Positions 9,000 through 17,589 of a DNA stretch of 64,000 bases are shown one piece after another; position 1 is the stretch's first letter, and each line of letters starts with the position of its first letter. Origin of the DNA: Clostridium sp. chh4-2 (GTDB taxonomy: Bacteria > Bacillota > Clostridia > Lachnospirales > Lachnospiraceae); contig NZ_PKUU01000026.1 in the NCBI RefSeq assembly GCF_002899675.1, forward strand, positions 1 to 64,000. The letters are read 5' to 3'. The notes beneath the pieces were generated by a model. That model was not told where the DNA came from and searched no databases. It saw only the letters and a list, made by a program, of their open reading frames with translations. The position numbers were made by a program, and so were the translations under genes.

Positions 9000-9959
9000 T
9001 CATCCTTTATAAAAACAATTTATTTTATTAATCCGTTTTTGAATTTCCGCAAAAAGCTCCGGCGGGGAGATAACCCGTACTTTGTCCAAAAGCCCTATGA
9101 CTGAATCGGCGGCATAGGACAGGTCGGCAGTATAAAAACGGATTTCCCCGTGATCTGTAGACCGCCCTTCCCCGTTTGAAGATACCAGGGGATGTAAGAA
9201 GAACGCGTCGATCTTTTGGGTCAGGTCAAATTCACAGGAAAGGTCATATTCCAAGACCACTTCAAACCAGCCTTTTTTCGCCTGAAAAGACAAAAGGTCC
9301 TTCCCGAAATCTGTTTTAAATTCAGGCGTTTTGACAGGGCGGAATTGAAACTGGGTTTCCAATAATTCAAAGGACGCGATTCTGTTTAGACGGAACAGGC
9401 GGAAATCACCTTGTTTAAGGCAGAACCCATACAGATACCAATAGGACTGCCGGAATAGAAGCTTATGAGGCTCCACAGTTCTTATGGAACGGGAAGTTTT
9501 CCCGATATAATCCATGCGCACCAGGCGGCGGTCCAGAATGGCCCGGTGGAGAGCGGCTGTTTTTTCACGTGTCAGACTGTCCTGAAACCAGGAAGACAAG
9601 TCTATCACATAGGGGCTTTCGGTCAGAAAATCGGATTCCTGTCCGGGCACCAGCTTTGCAGTCAAATTCGTCACATCTGAGTCGTTGTCAATGCTTTTCA
9701 GGCCGTTCAGCGCCGTCAAAAGCTTTTCTGAATCATTTTCCGTTAAAATCTTTTTATCCAATTTATATTCCTTAATAATTGCCACTCCGCCGCCAAGTCC
9801 CGGATAGGATACGATGGGGATTCCGGCGCAGCTAAGCGTTTCCAGATCCCTGAAAATGGTCCGCTTAGAAACTTCGAACCGTTCGGCCAGTTCCTGAACC
9901 GTAATTTTATCCACTTCTCCAAGAATGCTGAGCAGCCCCAGCAGCCGCTGGATTTTCAT
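9000..9959 (-). CDS. HTH/WYL-domain transcriptional regulator (YafY/DeoR-like)
   Basis: 319 residues from the ATG at 9957-9959; a longer upstream frame overlaps the MATE gene and is rejected. The N terminus holds a winged helix-turn-helix (LGEVDKITVQELAERFEVSKRTIFRDLETL, about residues 12-42). The middle and C-terminal part is a WYL ligand-sensing domain, seen in RLVRMDYIGKTSRSIRTVEPHKLLFRQSYWYLYGFC. WYL proteins bind nucleotides or other small ligands and often repress efflux or DNA-damage genes. It lies 34 bases downstream of a MATE gene on the same strand, so it may control that exporter (inference). Confidence 0.85.
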   Translation of the reverse strand: MKIQRLLGLLSILGEVDKITVQELAERFEVSKRTIFRDLETLSCAGIPIVSYPGLGGGVAIIKEYKLDKKILTENDSEKLLTALNGLKSIDNDSDVTNLTAKLVPGQESDFLTESPYVIDLSSWFQDSLTREKTAALHRAILDRRLVRMDYIGKTSRSIRTVEPHKLLFRQSYWYLYGFCLKQGDFRLFRLNRIASFELLETQFQFRPVKTPEFKTDFGKDLLSFQAKKGWFEVVLEYDLSCEFDLTQKIDAFFLHPLVSSNGEGRSTDHGEIRFYTADLSYAADSVIGLLDKVRVISPPELFAEIQKRINKINCFYKG

Positions 9960-9993
9960 ATAAAATCCCCCTTCCGTTAACGATATATGGATG

Positions 9994-11319
9994 CTAAAGC
10001 AGCTTCGCCAGGATGCGCCTGTAAAAGATGACGGTAAGAACCGTGGCCGCAATCCAGCCAAAGGGCCATGCCATCCAGATTCCCGTGCTTCCAAACGCAG
10101 GGGAGAACAGCCAGGCAAAACAAATGCGCAGTATCAGATCCGGGACCGTGGCGATGACGAAATAAACCATGGCCGAGGCTCCCCGGAGAACTCCGTCGGT
10201 CATCAATTTGATGGCGATCATGAAATAGAAGGGCGAAACGATTTTTAAAAACCAGCTTCCCGCTTGGATGGCATCCGCGCTGCTTTCATTGAGAAACAGC
10301 CCCATCATCTGATTGCTGAACAGGAAATACAGGACAAAGAACGGCACCGCAGCGATGAGGGAAAGCTTTATTCCTTTTTTAAACCCCAAAGGGATGCGGA
10401 AAGGCCGCCCCGCTCCGATGTTCTGAGCCGTGAAGCTGGACATACAGCTGCCGAGAGCCATAAATGAGGTGATGGCAAAGGTATTTAATTTGATTGCGGC
10501 AGAATATCCTGCGATGGTGACGGAACCGTACTGGTTTACGATCACCTGGATGAACAGATTGCCAACGGACAGCACGCTTTGCTGCATAATGCTTGGAACG
10601 GCGATGGAGGAAATCTGGTTAAAAATGTATTTGTCAAAAAAGGGAGCATTTTCTCCGCCGGTCATATTTTTCAGACGTCCCCACAGCGTAAACAGCGCCA
10701 AAAGAGAGGAAATGCCCTGCGCAATAAAGGTCGCCCACGCCACGCCGGCCACGCCCATGTGAAAAACGGCCACAAATAAGATATCCAGCAGGATATTACC
10801 CACGGAAGAACCGATCAGAAAATAAAGAGGGGTTTTGGAATCCCCGATTGCCGTAAAAATCCCCGTGCACACGTTGTAGAGGATCAAAAATGTCATTCCA
10901 AGGGTGTAGATGCGAAGATACAAAGCCCCTGCGTCGAAGATATTGCCTGGAGTCCGGATCAGCCTCATCATGGGGGCGCAGAAGATCAGGCCGTAGGCTG
11001 TGAGGAAAAGGCTTAAAATTCCGCAGGCGATAAAGGCAGTGGTGACGGCCGATTTCATTTTTTTAAAATCTTTGGCTCCGAATAGCCGGGAAACGATGAC
11101 GGAAGATCCCAAGTTGCTGCCCGTGGCAAATGCCATGAAGATGACTGTGATGGGATAGGAAGCTCCAACGGCCGCCAATGCGTCTTCTCCGGCAAATCTT
11201 CCGGCGATCATGCTGTCGGCGATGTTGTAAAACTGCTGAAACATGACGCTTAACAGCATGGGGAGCAAAAAGCGCCAAAGCTTATTTTCCGAGTGGTCTA
11301 AAGTCAGGTCTGTGTTCAT
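9994..11319 (-). CDS. MATE family efflux transporter
   Basis: 441 residues with about twelve membrane helices. The start MNTDLTLDHSENKLWRFLLPMLLSVMFQQFYNIADSMIAGRFAGEDAL is the standard MATE N terminus. It is the middle gene of a leftward group lysR-MATE-WYL with gaps of 16 and 34 bases, so it is flanked by two regulators that could respond to its substrate. It differs clearly from the MATE protein at 6085, so the two are not recent duplicates. Substrate is unknown. Confidence 0.9.
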   Translation of the reverse strand: MNTDLTLDHSENKLWRFLLPMLLSVMFQQFYNIADSMIAGRFAGEDALAAVGASYPITVIFMAFATGSNLGSSVIVSRLFGAKDFKKMKSAVTTAFIACGILSLFLTAYGLIFCAPMMRLIRTPGNIFDAGALYLRIYTLGMTFLILYNVCTGIFTAIGDSKTPLYFLIGSSVGNILLDILFVAVFHMGVAGVAWATFIAQGISSLLALFTLWGRLKNMTGGENAPFFDKYIFNQISSIAVPSIMQQSVLSVGNLFIQVIVNQYGSVTIAGYSAAIKLNTFAITSFMALGSCMSSFTAQNIGAGRPFRIPLGFKKGIKLSLIAAVPFFVLYFLFSNQMMGLFLNESSADAIQAGSWFLKIVSPFYFMIAIKLMTDGVLRGASAMVYFVIATVPDLILRICFAWLFSPAFGSTGIWMAWPFGWIAATVLTVIFYRRILAKLL

Positions 11320-11335
11320 GTGAAAGTCCTTTCCG

Positions 11336-12292
11336 TTATGGCAGGAAGCTGCCGTATTGCCCCAGATTATTTGTCCGGGAGATCAGATTTTGGCTGATGA
11401 TTTTGATGCACAGCTTTTCCTGAGGAGTAAATTTCCTATTTTTAAGGGAAAGAATGCCGGATGCATCTATGGCCACCGGAGAACCGATGCAGAATACTTT
11501 TACATTATCCGGACGGCTGATATAGGAATAAAAGGAGTCCGAACAGAAGCACAGGCCGATGCCCTTTTCCGCATACTGAATCGCTGCGGTGGAACTCTGC
11601 ACTGTAGTGATTACATGAGGCAGGGTGATCCCGTTATTTTTTAAAACCTGGTTGATATCCCGGCGGATTCGGCAGTCCAGATTCTGTAGAATGAATTTTT
11701 CGTTTGATATCTCATTTAAATCAATCCAGGGAAAAGGGAGGCCGGGAATCTGTTCTGCCTTTTGACAGACCGGATTGGAGGCAGGGATGAGAACCAGAAA
11801 ATAAGTGTCGCATACCTTTTGGAAATTCAGCACCGTTGTGTCTTCCGGCGTGCAGGAGACGGCAAAGGTGAGACGGTTGTCGACTAAAGCCTGTTCAATA
11901 TCCCGGTTTAATATTTCCGATGTCTCAATCTGATAATTGGGATATTTTTTATAAAATTCTGCAAAGTCTTCCCACAGATAAAGGGTGATGGAAGTTAGGG
12001 TGAAGCCGATCCTGATCACATTGGTTTCCTGTGATTTCAGTGCTTGGAGTTCCCGGTAAAGGTCTTGCTTTTTTGCCGCGATATCCAAAGAATACCGGAT
12101 ATAGATTTCTCCGGCGCTGGTGGGCACGATATCATTATTCTGCCGCTCGAATAAAACAGTTCCGAGACGTGTTTCCAAATTTGAGAGATAACGGCTTAAA
12201 GACGGCTGGGAGATATATAATTCCTTGGCTGCCTTTGAGATATTACGGTTTCTGGCGATAGCCAGAACATAATCGGCATCTTTAATTTCCAT
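11336..12292 (-). CDS. LysR family transcriptional regulator
   Basis: 318 residues from the ATG at 12290-12292, which has the ribosome site AAAGGAG at ideal distance; an upstream in-frame ATG lacks one. Residues 1-60 are the LysR winged helix (MEIKDADYVLAIARNRNISKAAKELYISQPSLSRYL...LGTVLFERQ). The remainder is a periplasmic-binding-protein-like effector domain. It is divergent from the SLC13-like permease and serine hydrolase, the classical arrangement of a LysR activator and its target, and it is also first in a leftward group with MATE and WYL genes. The inducer is unknown; a dicarboxylate or other anion would fit the permease. Confidence 0.9.
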   Translation of the reverse strand: MEIKDADYVLAIARNRNISKAAKELYISQPSLSRYLSNLETRLGTVLFERQNNDIVPTSAGEIYIRYSLDIAAKKQDLYRELQALKSQETNVIRIGFTLTSITLYLWEDFAEFYKKYPNYQIETSEILNRDIEQALVDNRLTFAVSCTPEDTTVLNFQKVCDTYFLVLIPASNPVCQKAEQIPGLPFPWIDLNEISNEKFILQNLDCRIRRDINQVLKNNGITLPHVITTVQSSTAAIQYAEKGIGLCFCSDSFYSYISRPDNVKVFCIGSPVAIDASGILSLKNRKFTPQEKLCIKIISQNLISRTNNLGQYGSFLP

Positions 12293-12323
12293 AAAAACAG
12301 CTCCTTTCCTGTGAAAATGGTCC

Positions 12324-12366
12324 ATAGCTTTGAGCTATAGTAACATACTTTATTAGTATTAGTCAA
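12324..12366. promoter_or_regulatory. lysR promoter with overlapping LysR-type dyad
   Basis: On the minus strand TTGACT (complement of 12361-12366), an 18-base spacer and TACTAT (complement of 12337-12342) make a promoter for lysR. The dyad ATAGCTTTGAGCTAT at 12324-12338 has the T-N11-A form of LysR boxes and covers the edge of the -10, so it could mediate autoregulation. A second imperfect dyad (TACT...AGTA) lies around 12346-12359. A clear rightward promoter for the permease was not found; it may depend on activation. Confidence 0.6.
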
Positions 12367-12526
12367 CAAACAACTGGGAAGTTATAATAAGAATATCTTA
12401 GATGATACGATATATTTTATGATTAATTCACAAGAAAATAAAATGAATCACAGATATATCGGGACAATGTGTTGAGATCCTGGCCGGGACAACTACATAA
12501 GAGTAAAAACAGGAGGGATTGAAAGT

Positions 12527-13819
12527 ATGAGTTTATCAACAATAGGGGCTGTATTAGCATTTATAATTTTTGTTGCGGTTTTAGTAATTCCAAAGCTTCC
12601 AAACTGGATGACGTTCGTATGTATGGCGCCGGTCGTGGTATTTTGCGGTACCATGAGTTCATCCGATGTATTTGGGGTTTTAAGTAATTCAGGTCTCCAT
12701 TTGATGATCATTATCTGCATGTTCAGCGGTATGATTGCTGCCACGGGATTGGATATTGTCATCGGCAATGTGGTGGATAAGGCGACCAAAGGGGTGAGCG
12801 GGCAGAAAAGGGATATGGTGATTTTCGCAATCCTCTATGCGATCTCCGGAGCGATTTCTTTTGTACTTCAAAACAGTTATGTTGCTATGGCATTTCTCCC
12901 GGTTATTTTCAGTATTGCAAAGAAGACCAAGATCAGCCATTCAAAAATGATTTTGTTCATTATCTATGCCACAACTCTTGGAGGCGCCTGTACCCTGATC
13001 GGTACTCCGACGAACATCTATGCGAACACGGCGCTTGAGGAGGCCGGTCTGGAACTTTTCGGCATGTTTGATTTTATATGGGTAGGTCTTCCTATTTTTA
13101 TCATCGGCGGAATCTACATGATCCTTATGAACCGCTGGTGCGCATCCTACGATGAGGAAGTGCCTGGAAATGCCAGCGCGGAAGTGGGCATTTTAACAGC
13201 AGAACACAAGAAAAAACAGTTGGTGGTGGGCATTGGATTTGTGGTATTTATCATCGCTCTTATTATCGACAGCCTGAAGCTGGCAGTGGTAAACCCTCTG
13301 TTTATCGGATATGCCATGATCGCCCTCATTATTCTCACCGGGCTTGTAACTCCAAAAGAGTCTCTGTCCTCCATGGGTTCGGATATGATTATCTTCTGTG
13401 CGGGCATTAACCTGATTATCGCAGTTATGAAAAACAGCGGTCTTGGAGACATTTTCGGAAGTACGGTTCTGAGCATTCTGGGAGATACCACGAATCTTTA
13501 TCTGATTACGGCAGTGCTCTTTATCGGAGCTGCGCTGATGACCCAGTTAATGAATAATATGGCTACAGCGGGCGTGCTGGCTCCTATCGGAATCTCCATA
13601 GCGTCGGCCATGGGCGCCAATCCCCAGGCAATCGTGCTGGCCATCGCCATCGGCGCAGGATGTTCTTACCTGACCCCGATCGCATCGGGAACCAACCAGA
13701 CGCTGATGGTATTTACCAACTTGAAATTCACCGATTTCGCTAAATTCGGATGGCCGCTAGTCATCATCAGCTTTGTCTGCTGCGTTGGTATTTTACCTTT
13801 GGTATTCCCGTTCTTTTAA
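12527..13819 (+). CDS. SLC13/ArsB-superfamily (ion transporter superfamily) permease
   Basis: 430 residues, about ten to twelve membrane segments. The repeated signature segments fit divalent anion:Na+ symporters and related IT-superfamily carriers: LGGACTLIGTPTNIYAN in the first half and LMTQLMNNMATAGVLAPIGISIA with CSYLTPIASGTNQTLMVF in the second. Likely substrates are di- or tricarboxylates, sulfate or another organic anion. The ribosome site is ACAGGAGGG. A serine hydrolase gene follows after 21 bases, so the pair may import and hydrolyse an ester or amide anion (inference). Divergent lysR is the probable regulator. Confidence 0.85.
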   Translation: MSLSTIGAVLAFIIFVAVLVIPKLPNWMTFVCMAPVVVFCGTMSSSDVFGVLSNSGLHLMIIICMFSGMIAATGLDIVIGNVVDKATKGVSGQKRDMVIFAILYAISGAISFVLQNSYVAMAFLPVIFSIAKKTKISHSKMILFIIYATTLGGACTLIGTPTNIYANTALEEAGLELFGMFDFIWVGLPIFIIGGIYMILMNRWCASYDEEVPGNASAEVGILTAEHKKKQLVVGIGFVVFIIALIIDSLKLAVVNPLFIGYAMIALIILTGLVTPKESLSSMGSDMIIFCAGINLIIAVMKNSGLGDIFGSTVLSILGDTTNLYLITAVLFIGAALMTQLMNNMATAGVLAPIGISIASAMGANPQAIVLAIAIGAGCSYLTPIASGTNQTLMVFTNLKFTDFAKFGWPLVIISFVCCVGILPLVFPFF

Positions 13820-13840
13820 ATCGTTTTGAGGAGATTAATT

Positions 13841-15289
13841 ATGAAAAATGTGCTTTTACGTTCAACGCCGGAAGAAGAGGGCATCGATTCCGGCCTGCTC
13901 ATAGATTTTCTTAATGAAATGGAAAAGGAAGGCGCAGAAATCCACGGGATCATGGCAGTTGTTAACCAAAAGGTGATATTCGAAGCCTATAACGCTCCAT
14001 ACCGTGCGGATATCCCCCATATTCTGCACTCCTATACAAAGACATTTACCAACACGGCCGCAGCCCTGGCGTATACCAACGGGCTGCTCCGGCTGGAAGA
14101 TAAGGTTCTGTCCTATTTCCCCCAATATGCGGACGGAGCCAACGAATATCTGAAGGAGCTGAAGCTTCTGGATCTGATCACCATGCGGAGCGGCCAGATA
14201 CGGGGAATCGGAGGAAATGAGTGGAGGCCGCTGGCCAGCAGCTGGATCGACGCGTATTTCCAGGTTCCATGGGTGGAAATGCCCGGTAAACGCTATTTAT
14301 ATTCCAGCGGAAACAGCTATATTCTGTCCGCAGTGGTGCAGAAGGTCACAGGAAAAACCTGCCATGAGTATTTAGCAGAAAACCTGATGCCGGAAATCGG
14401 AATTGGAGCTTTCACATGGCAGACCAGCCCGGAAGGCATCTGTTCCGGAGGAAACGGCATCTCCCTGTGCGTGGAAGACATGACCCGTATGGGAATGCTG
14501 TATCTGAACCATGGAATGTGGAATGGAAAGCAGCTTTTGTCCCCGGAATGGGTGGATATGGCTTTGGGATATAAGTGTATGGTAACGATGTCGGAAGGTG
14601 ACCCGGAATATAATTTCCACTGGGAGCATTTCGGGGATATCTGGGCCGCCACCGGCATGTTCGGACAGGGCAGCATCATCATACCAAAACTGAATATGGT
14701 GATCGGCATGACTGCGGCCGACAGCTGTTACAGAGCTACAAAAGGCGGATTGATTCAAAAAACAATTGTGGACCCGGCGCTGAAACAAAGGGAACAAAAG
14801 GAAGGCATTGGAAATGAGATTCTGAAAAATAAAGGCCTTAGAATGACGCTGGAAGGAAAATACCGGTCTTATTCAAATGAAAAACGTGGTGAATACGGAA
14901 AATACGAATACCAAGTTTCGGATGAAACGGACGGGATTAAACGGATTGTCTTAGAATTTATGGAAGGACAGATCAATTTTTCCATGGAAGATCAAAGAGG
15001 ATATCACACGGTTGCCTGCGGCCTTGACCGCTGGATCGGCTCTTCCACATCCATGACGGGCGCTTATCTGCATCATCAGTATGAACTGGATGAGATGAAG
15101 GTTTCGGCATGTGCGTTTTGGGAAACGGAGAATCAGCTTCTGATGGAATGGAGATTTCCGGAAATGGCATTCTGCGACCATGTGAGAATTGTATTTGACG
15201 GCCATGATGAGATCAGAATGAAGCGGTGGGTCAATATGAATTCTGAGGCACTGGAAAGGCCGGAAGTTATAGGGAAAATTACGCGGTAA
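13841..15289 (+). CDS. Serine hydrolase, beta-lactamase class C / esterase family
   Basis: 482 residues from the ATG at 13841, which follows the GAGGAG ribosome site; a TTG 15 bases upstream overlaps that site and is rejected. The nucleophile motif SxxK is Ser64-Tyr-Thr-Lys67 in ILHSYTKTF. The second motif is the tyrosine in RYLYSSGNSYIL. No signal peptide is present, so the enzyme is cytoplasmic and more likely an esterase, amidase or peptidase than a secreted beta-lactamase. The ~150-residue C-terminal part is an additional beta-rich domain seen in many esterases of this family. It sits directly after the anion permease and probably acts on its substrate. Confidence 0.85.
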   Translation: MKNVLLRSTPEEEGIDSGLLIDFLNEMEKEGAEIHGIMAVVNQKVIFEAYNAPYRADIPHILHSYTKTFTNTAAALAYTNGLLRLEDKVLSYFPQYADGANEYLKELKLLDLITMRSGQIRGIGGNEWRPLASSWIDAYFQVPWVEMPGKRYLYSSGNSYILSAVVQKVTGKTCHEYLAENLMPEIGIGAFTWQTSPEGICSGGNGISLCVEDMTRMGMLYLNHGMWNGKQLLSPEWVDMALGYKCMVTMSEGDPEYNFHWEHFGDIWAATGMFGQGSIIIPKLNMVIGMTAADSCYRATKGGLIQKTIVDPALKQREQKEGIGNEILKNKGLRMTLEGKYRSYSNEKRGEYGKYEYQVSDETDGIKRIVLEFMEGQINFSMEDQRGYHTVACGLDRWIGSSTSMTGAYLHHQYELDEMKVSACAFWETENQLLMEWRFPEMAFCDHVRIVFDGHDEIRMKRWVNMNSEALERPEVIGKITR

Positions 15290-15337
15290 AAAGGAGAACC
15301 ACGGAGGCTGGACAGCGTTTCGTGGTTCTCCTTTTTA
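15288..15337. terminator. Intrinsic terminator after the serine hydrolase (bidirectional)
   Basis: AAAAGGAGAACCACG at 15289-15303 is exactly inverse to 15321-15335, followed by TTTTTACT; A residues precede it, so it can also serve the leftward WG lipoprotein gene. Confidence 0.9.
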
Positions 15338-15363
15338 CTATGGTATTTTCAAATGTCTTTCTC

Positions 15364-16401
15364 CTAATACAATTTTTCCGTAAATAAAACGCTCCCATCC
15401 ATCCGGTTTACGAAATCCACAGTACCGTCCGCCCGAACCGGTCCGAAGCCCTTCGCACCGCCGTACAAGCTCTTTTCCTCTTCATTTTCCGCCGTATTCC
15501 CTGTTTTTTCGGTTGGCTCCAATACAAAAGCCCCCTGTTTATCAATAATTCCCCACTGTCCGCCCTGAGCCAGATGCAGGGTAACGGTTCCGCTGTCCTC
15601 TGTGTATGGAGCTAACTCAGCACCGACTAATACTCCGGCGTACCCATTGGAGAAATTGGTGGCAGCGTCATATTGGAAAGGAAGAACCAGTGTGCCGCTT
15701 GTATCCAGATATCCGAATTTCCCGGTCTGAGTCTCTTCCACAGGCAGATATCCATCGGAAAACTCCGTGATTACGTCTTCTCCTGCCACGCGTACACCAT
15801 CTAACTGGTTAAGCGGATTGAAATCCCTGTCATAAAAATAAACAAAAGAATTATGGAAATTTTCCACCATCAGGTTATCGCCTGCCCGGCAAATATCGCT
15901 GCCATTTTCAAAACTTAAAACAGGTTCATACAGTTTATCCGGCTTGGACACATATAAGGTGCCGTCATATTCGTAAATCAAATAATCGCCGCAGCTGTAT
16001 TTTAAATTATCCCATCTTCTGACATCCAGTTTTTCCGTACCGTCCACAGTCTCATAATAACGCGGTTCAACATCATAATTTCTATATTCCCCGCCAAATT
16101 TATCGTATTTGATTTCTCCTGCTTCCACAACGGACTGCCATCTATATTCTCCGGTAATCAAATCGGGAACTTTTTGGATTTCAAGGCCATTTTCAAAGGA
16201 ATAAGCTTCCTCTTCTTCAGAAAATGAGGTTTCCGTTTCCGCCTCCTGAGCCTTCAGCATCTCTTCTATAATAGAAGATGGCTGAGGATAGGTTTCCGAT
16301 TCCGCCTGAGGAAGCGTCTCTTCCGGCTTTTTTGGAATACTGCAGGCAGACAGTGAAAGAAGGGCGGCAGCAGTCAATAATAAATAAGCACTTCTCTTCA
16401 T
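15364..16401 (-). CDS. WG-repeat lipoprotein
   Basis: 345 residues. A lipoprotein signal peptide ends at LSLSAC with the lipidated Cys20. A Glu/Ser-rich linker follows. The C-terminal half contains WG (KWG) repeats, for example KFGYLDTSGTLVLPFQYD followed by SNGYAGVL, and QWGIIDKQGAFVLEP. WG-repeat lipoproteins are exposed on the outer face of the membrane of many Firmicutes; their function is mostly undefined (protein binding suspected). Monocistronic on the minus strand, upstream of a full paired-hairpin element. Confidence 0.85.
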   Translation of the reverse strand: MKRSAYLLLTAAALLSLSACSIPKKPEETLPQAESETYPQPSSIIEEMLKAQEAETETSFSEEEEAYSFENGLEIQKVPDLITGEYRWQSVVEAGEIKYDKFGGEYRNYDVEPRYYETVDGTEKLDVRRWDNLKYSCGDYLIYEYDGTLYVSKPDKLYEPVLSFENGSDICRAGDNLMVENFHNSFVYFYDRDFNPLNQLDGVRVAGEDVITEFSDGYLPVEETQTGKFGYLDTSGTLVLPFQYDAATNFSNGYAGVLVGAELAPYTEDSGTVTLHLAQGGQWGIIDKQGAFVLEPTEKTGNTAENEEEKSLYGGAKGFGPVRADGTVDFVNRMDGSVLFTEKLY

Positions 16402-16564
16402 AGATTACCTTTCATGTTAACAATATATTTTATAAATTATACCATACAGTCATAGGACAATACTTGAAGGAATTTTTAAATATTCTTAATCTTTCATTCA
16501 TTTTCTAAAGTTCGTAATATTACGCCTCCCCCTTCACACGTTAGCATGAAAATCTTTATTTTGT

Positions 16565-17455
16565 TAACTAAGAAACGCCGGAAAGAAGGGGAAACCTGGG
16601 CGGGCGGCGGTAATAGAGAAAGACAGGGGATTCGGGTTACGACTCTAAGTGATACTAGGCCGCCAAGAGCGGAAAAAGGCAGCGCGGCGCCATTCACGAT
16701 GAACTCTTTATGACTTCATCGTTCAAGGGCGCCTCAAATACTGATTCGGAATTCAGTATTTGTCTGCCTTTTTCCACTCTTGCCGACCAAGTATCACTAA
16801 GAGTCTGCACACGATCCCCTGTCTTTCTCTATTACCTCCGCCCGCCCAGGTTTCCCCTTCTTTCCGGCTGTTGCTTGGCTAGCTAAGTAAAAAAAGATTT
16901 AGTGGATGGAAGAGTAGGTTTTACATCAAGGGTGAGGTCATTTTGCGAAATGCCTTGACGTTTAAAGTAAAACATGAAGGCATTTACGAAAATCCCTTCG
17001 TGATCTATATAAATTTGGCTTTACGTAAATACTAATGTATAACATTGCTTTTAACCAGGCTAGCGAAAACCAGCACGGAATCGGAAGGTGAAACCGGGAG
17101 CCAAAGATCGGAGGAGCCGTCCGGGCCGGGGGAAGGAAGGTGCAGCCAAATGGGATCGTATGGAACCCCTGTAGTGCTACTTAGGTCCGTAAGGACAGAA
17201 CGAGGCAGGTAAAAACTGATTTCCGTCTCAGTTTTTAAAGCGCCTCTGAGCAGCGAAGTCATAAAGAGTTCACTGCTCAGAGGCGCTGGCCTGCCTCGTT
17301 CTGTCCTTACGGGCCTTAGTAGCTCTTAGGGGCGAATCCCGAATCCCATTTGGCTGCACCTTCCTTCCCCCGGCCCGGACGGCTCCTCCGATCTTTGGCT
17401 CCCGGTTTCACCTTCCGATTCCGGGCGTACTCCTTCGCCAACTCCGTTAAATAGC
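16565..17455. repeat. Giant paired-hairpin element, copy 2 (full)
   Basis: Hairpin 1 spans 16577-16868: left arm 16577-16682 and right arm 16764-16868 are near-perfect inverses with a conserved interruption around the GATACTAGG segment. Its tip carries two stem-loops, 16686-16733 (GGCGCC ends, apical GAACTCTTTATGACTTC) and 16736-16761 (AAATACTGA/TCAGTATTT). Hairpin 2 spans 17076-17423 with arms of about 134 bp; its tip has the same two stem-loops in reversed order and orientation (apical GAAGTCATAAAGAGTTC). A linker with two small palindromic units (16919-17004) and TTAACCAGGCTAGCGAAAAC (17051-17070) joins them. No gene is present in this 1.2-kb gap; here the element lies between divergent genes. 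Confidence 0.92.
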
Positions 17456-17502
17456 AATTTACCTACATTGGTTTAGGGCTTAATTAAATGATTAGGTATG
17501 CT

Positions 17503-17530
17503 GTAAAAAGTTTTTCATATATGATATAAT
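17503..17530 (+). promoter_or_regulatory. Putative promoter of the solute-binding lipoprotein operon
   Basis: A consensus -10 TATAAT lies at 17525-17530 with a weak -35 (TGTAAA) 17 bases upstream, about 60 bases before the start codon. Confidence 0.5.
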
Positions 17531-17589
17531 AAAACAGTCCCTGTTTTTAAACTAATGCAAGAGATTAACAGGATAAAGGAAGAGCGTAT

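Noticed and set aside
9960..10118. Upstream extension of the WYL regulator
   Set aside because: It overlaps the MATE gene end and is not part of the helix-turn-helix fold; the ATG at 9959 gives the normal N terminus.
16577..16868. Simple intrinsic terminator or attenuator
   Set aside because: The stem is about 100 bp with a branched tip and no T run at its foot; it is far beyond terminator size.
17032..17262. Frames inside the giant hairpins (also 16494-16697, 21682-21912, 56119-56520, 56342-56536)
   Set aside because: They follow the palindrome arms, lack ribosome sites and have the Ser/Pro/Arg-rich composition of random GC-rich frames; none is conserved between copies in frame.
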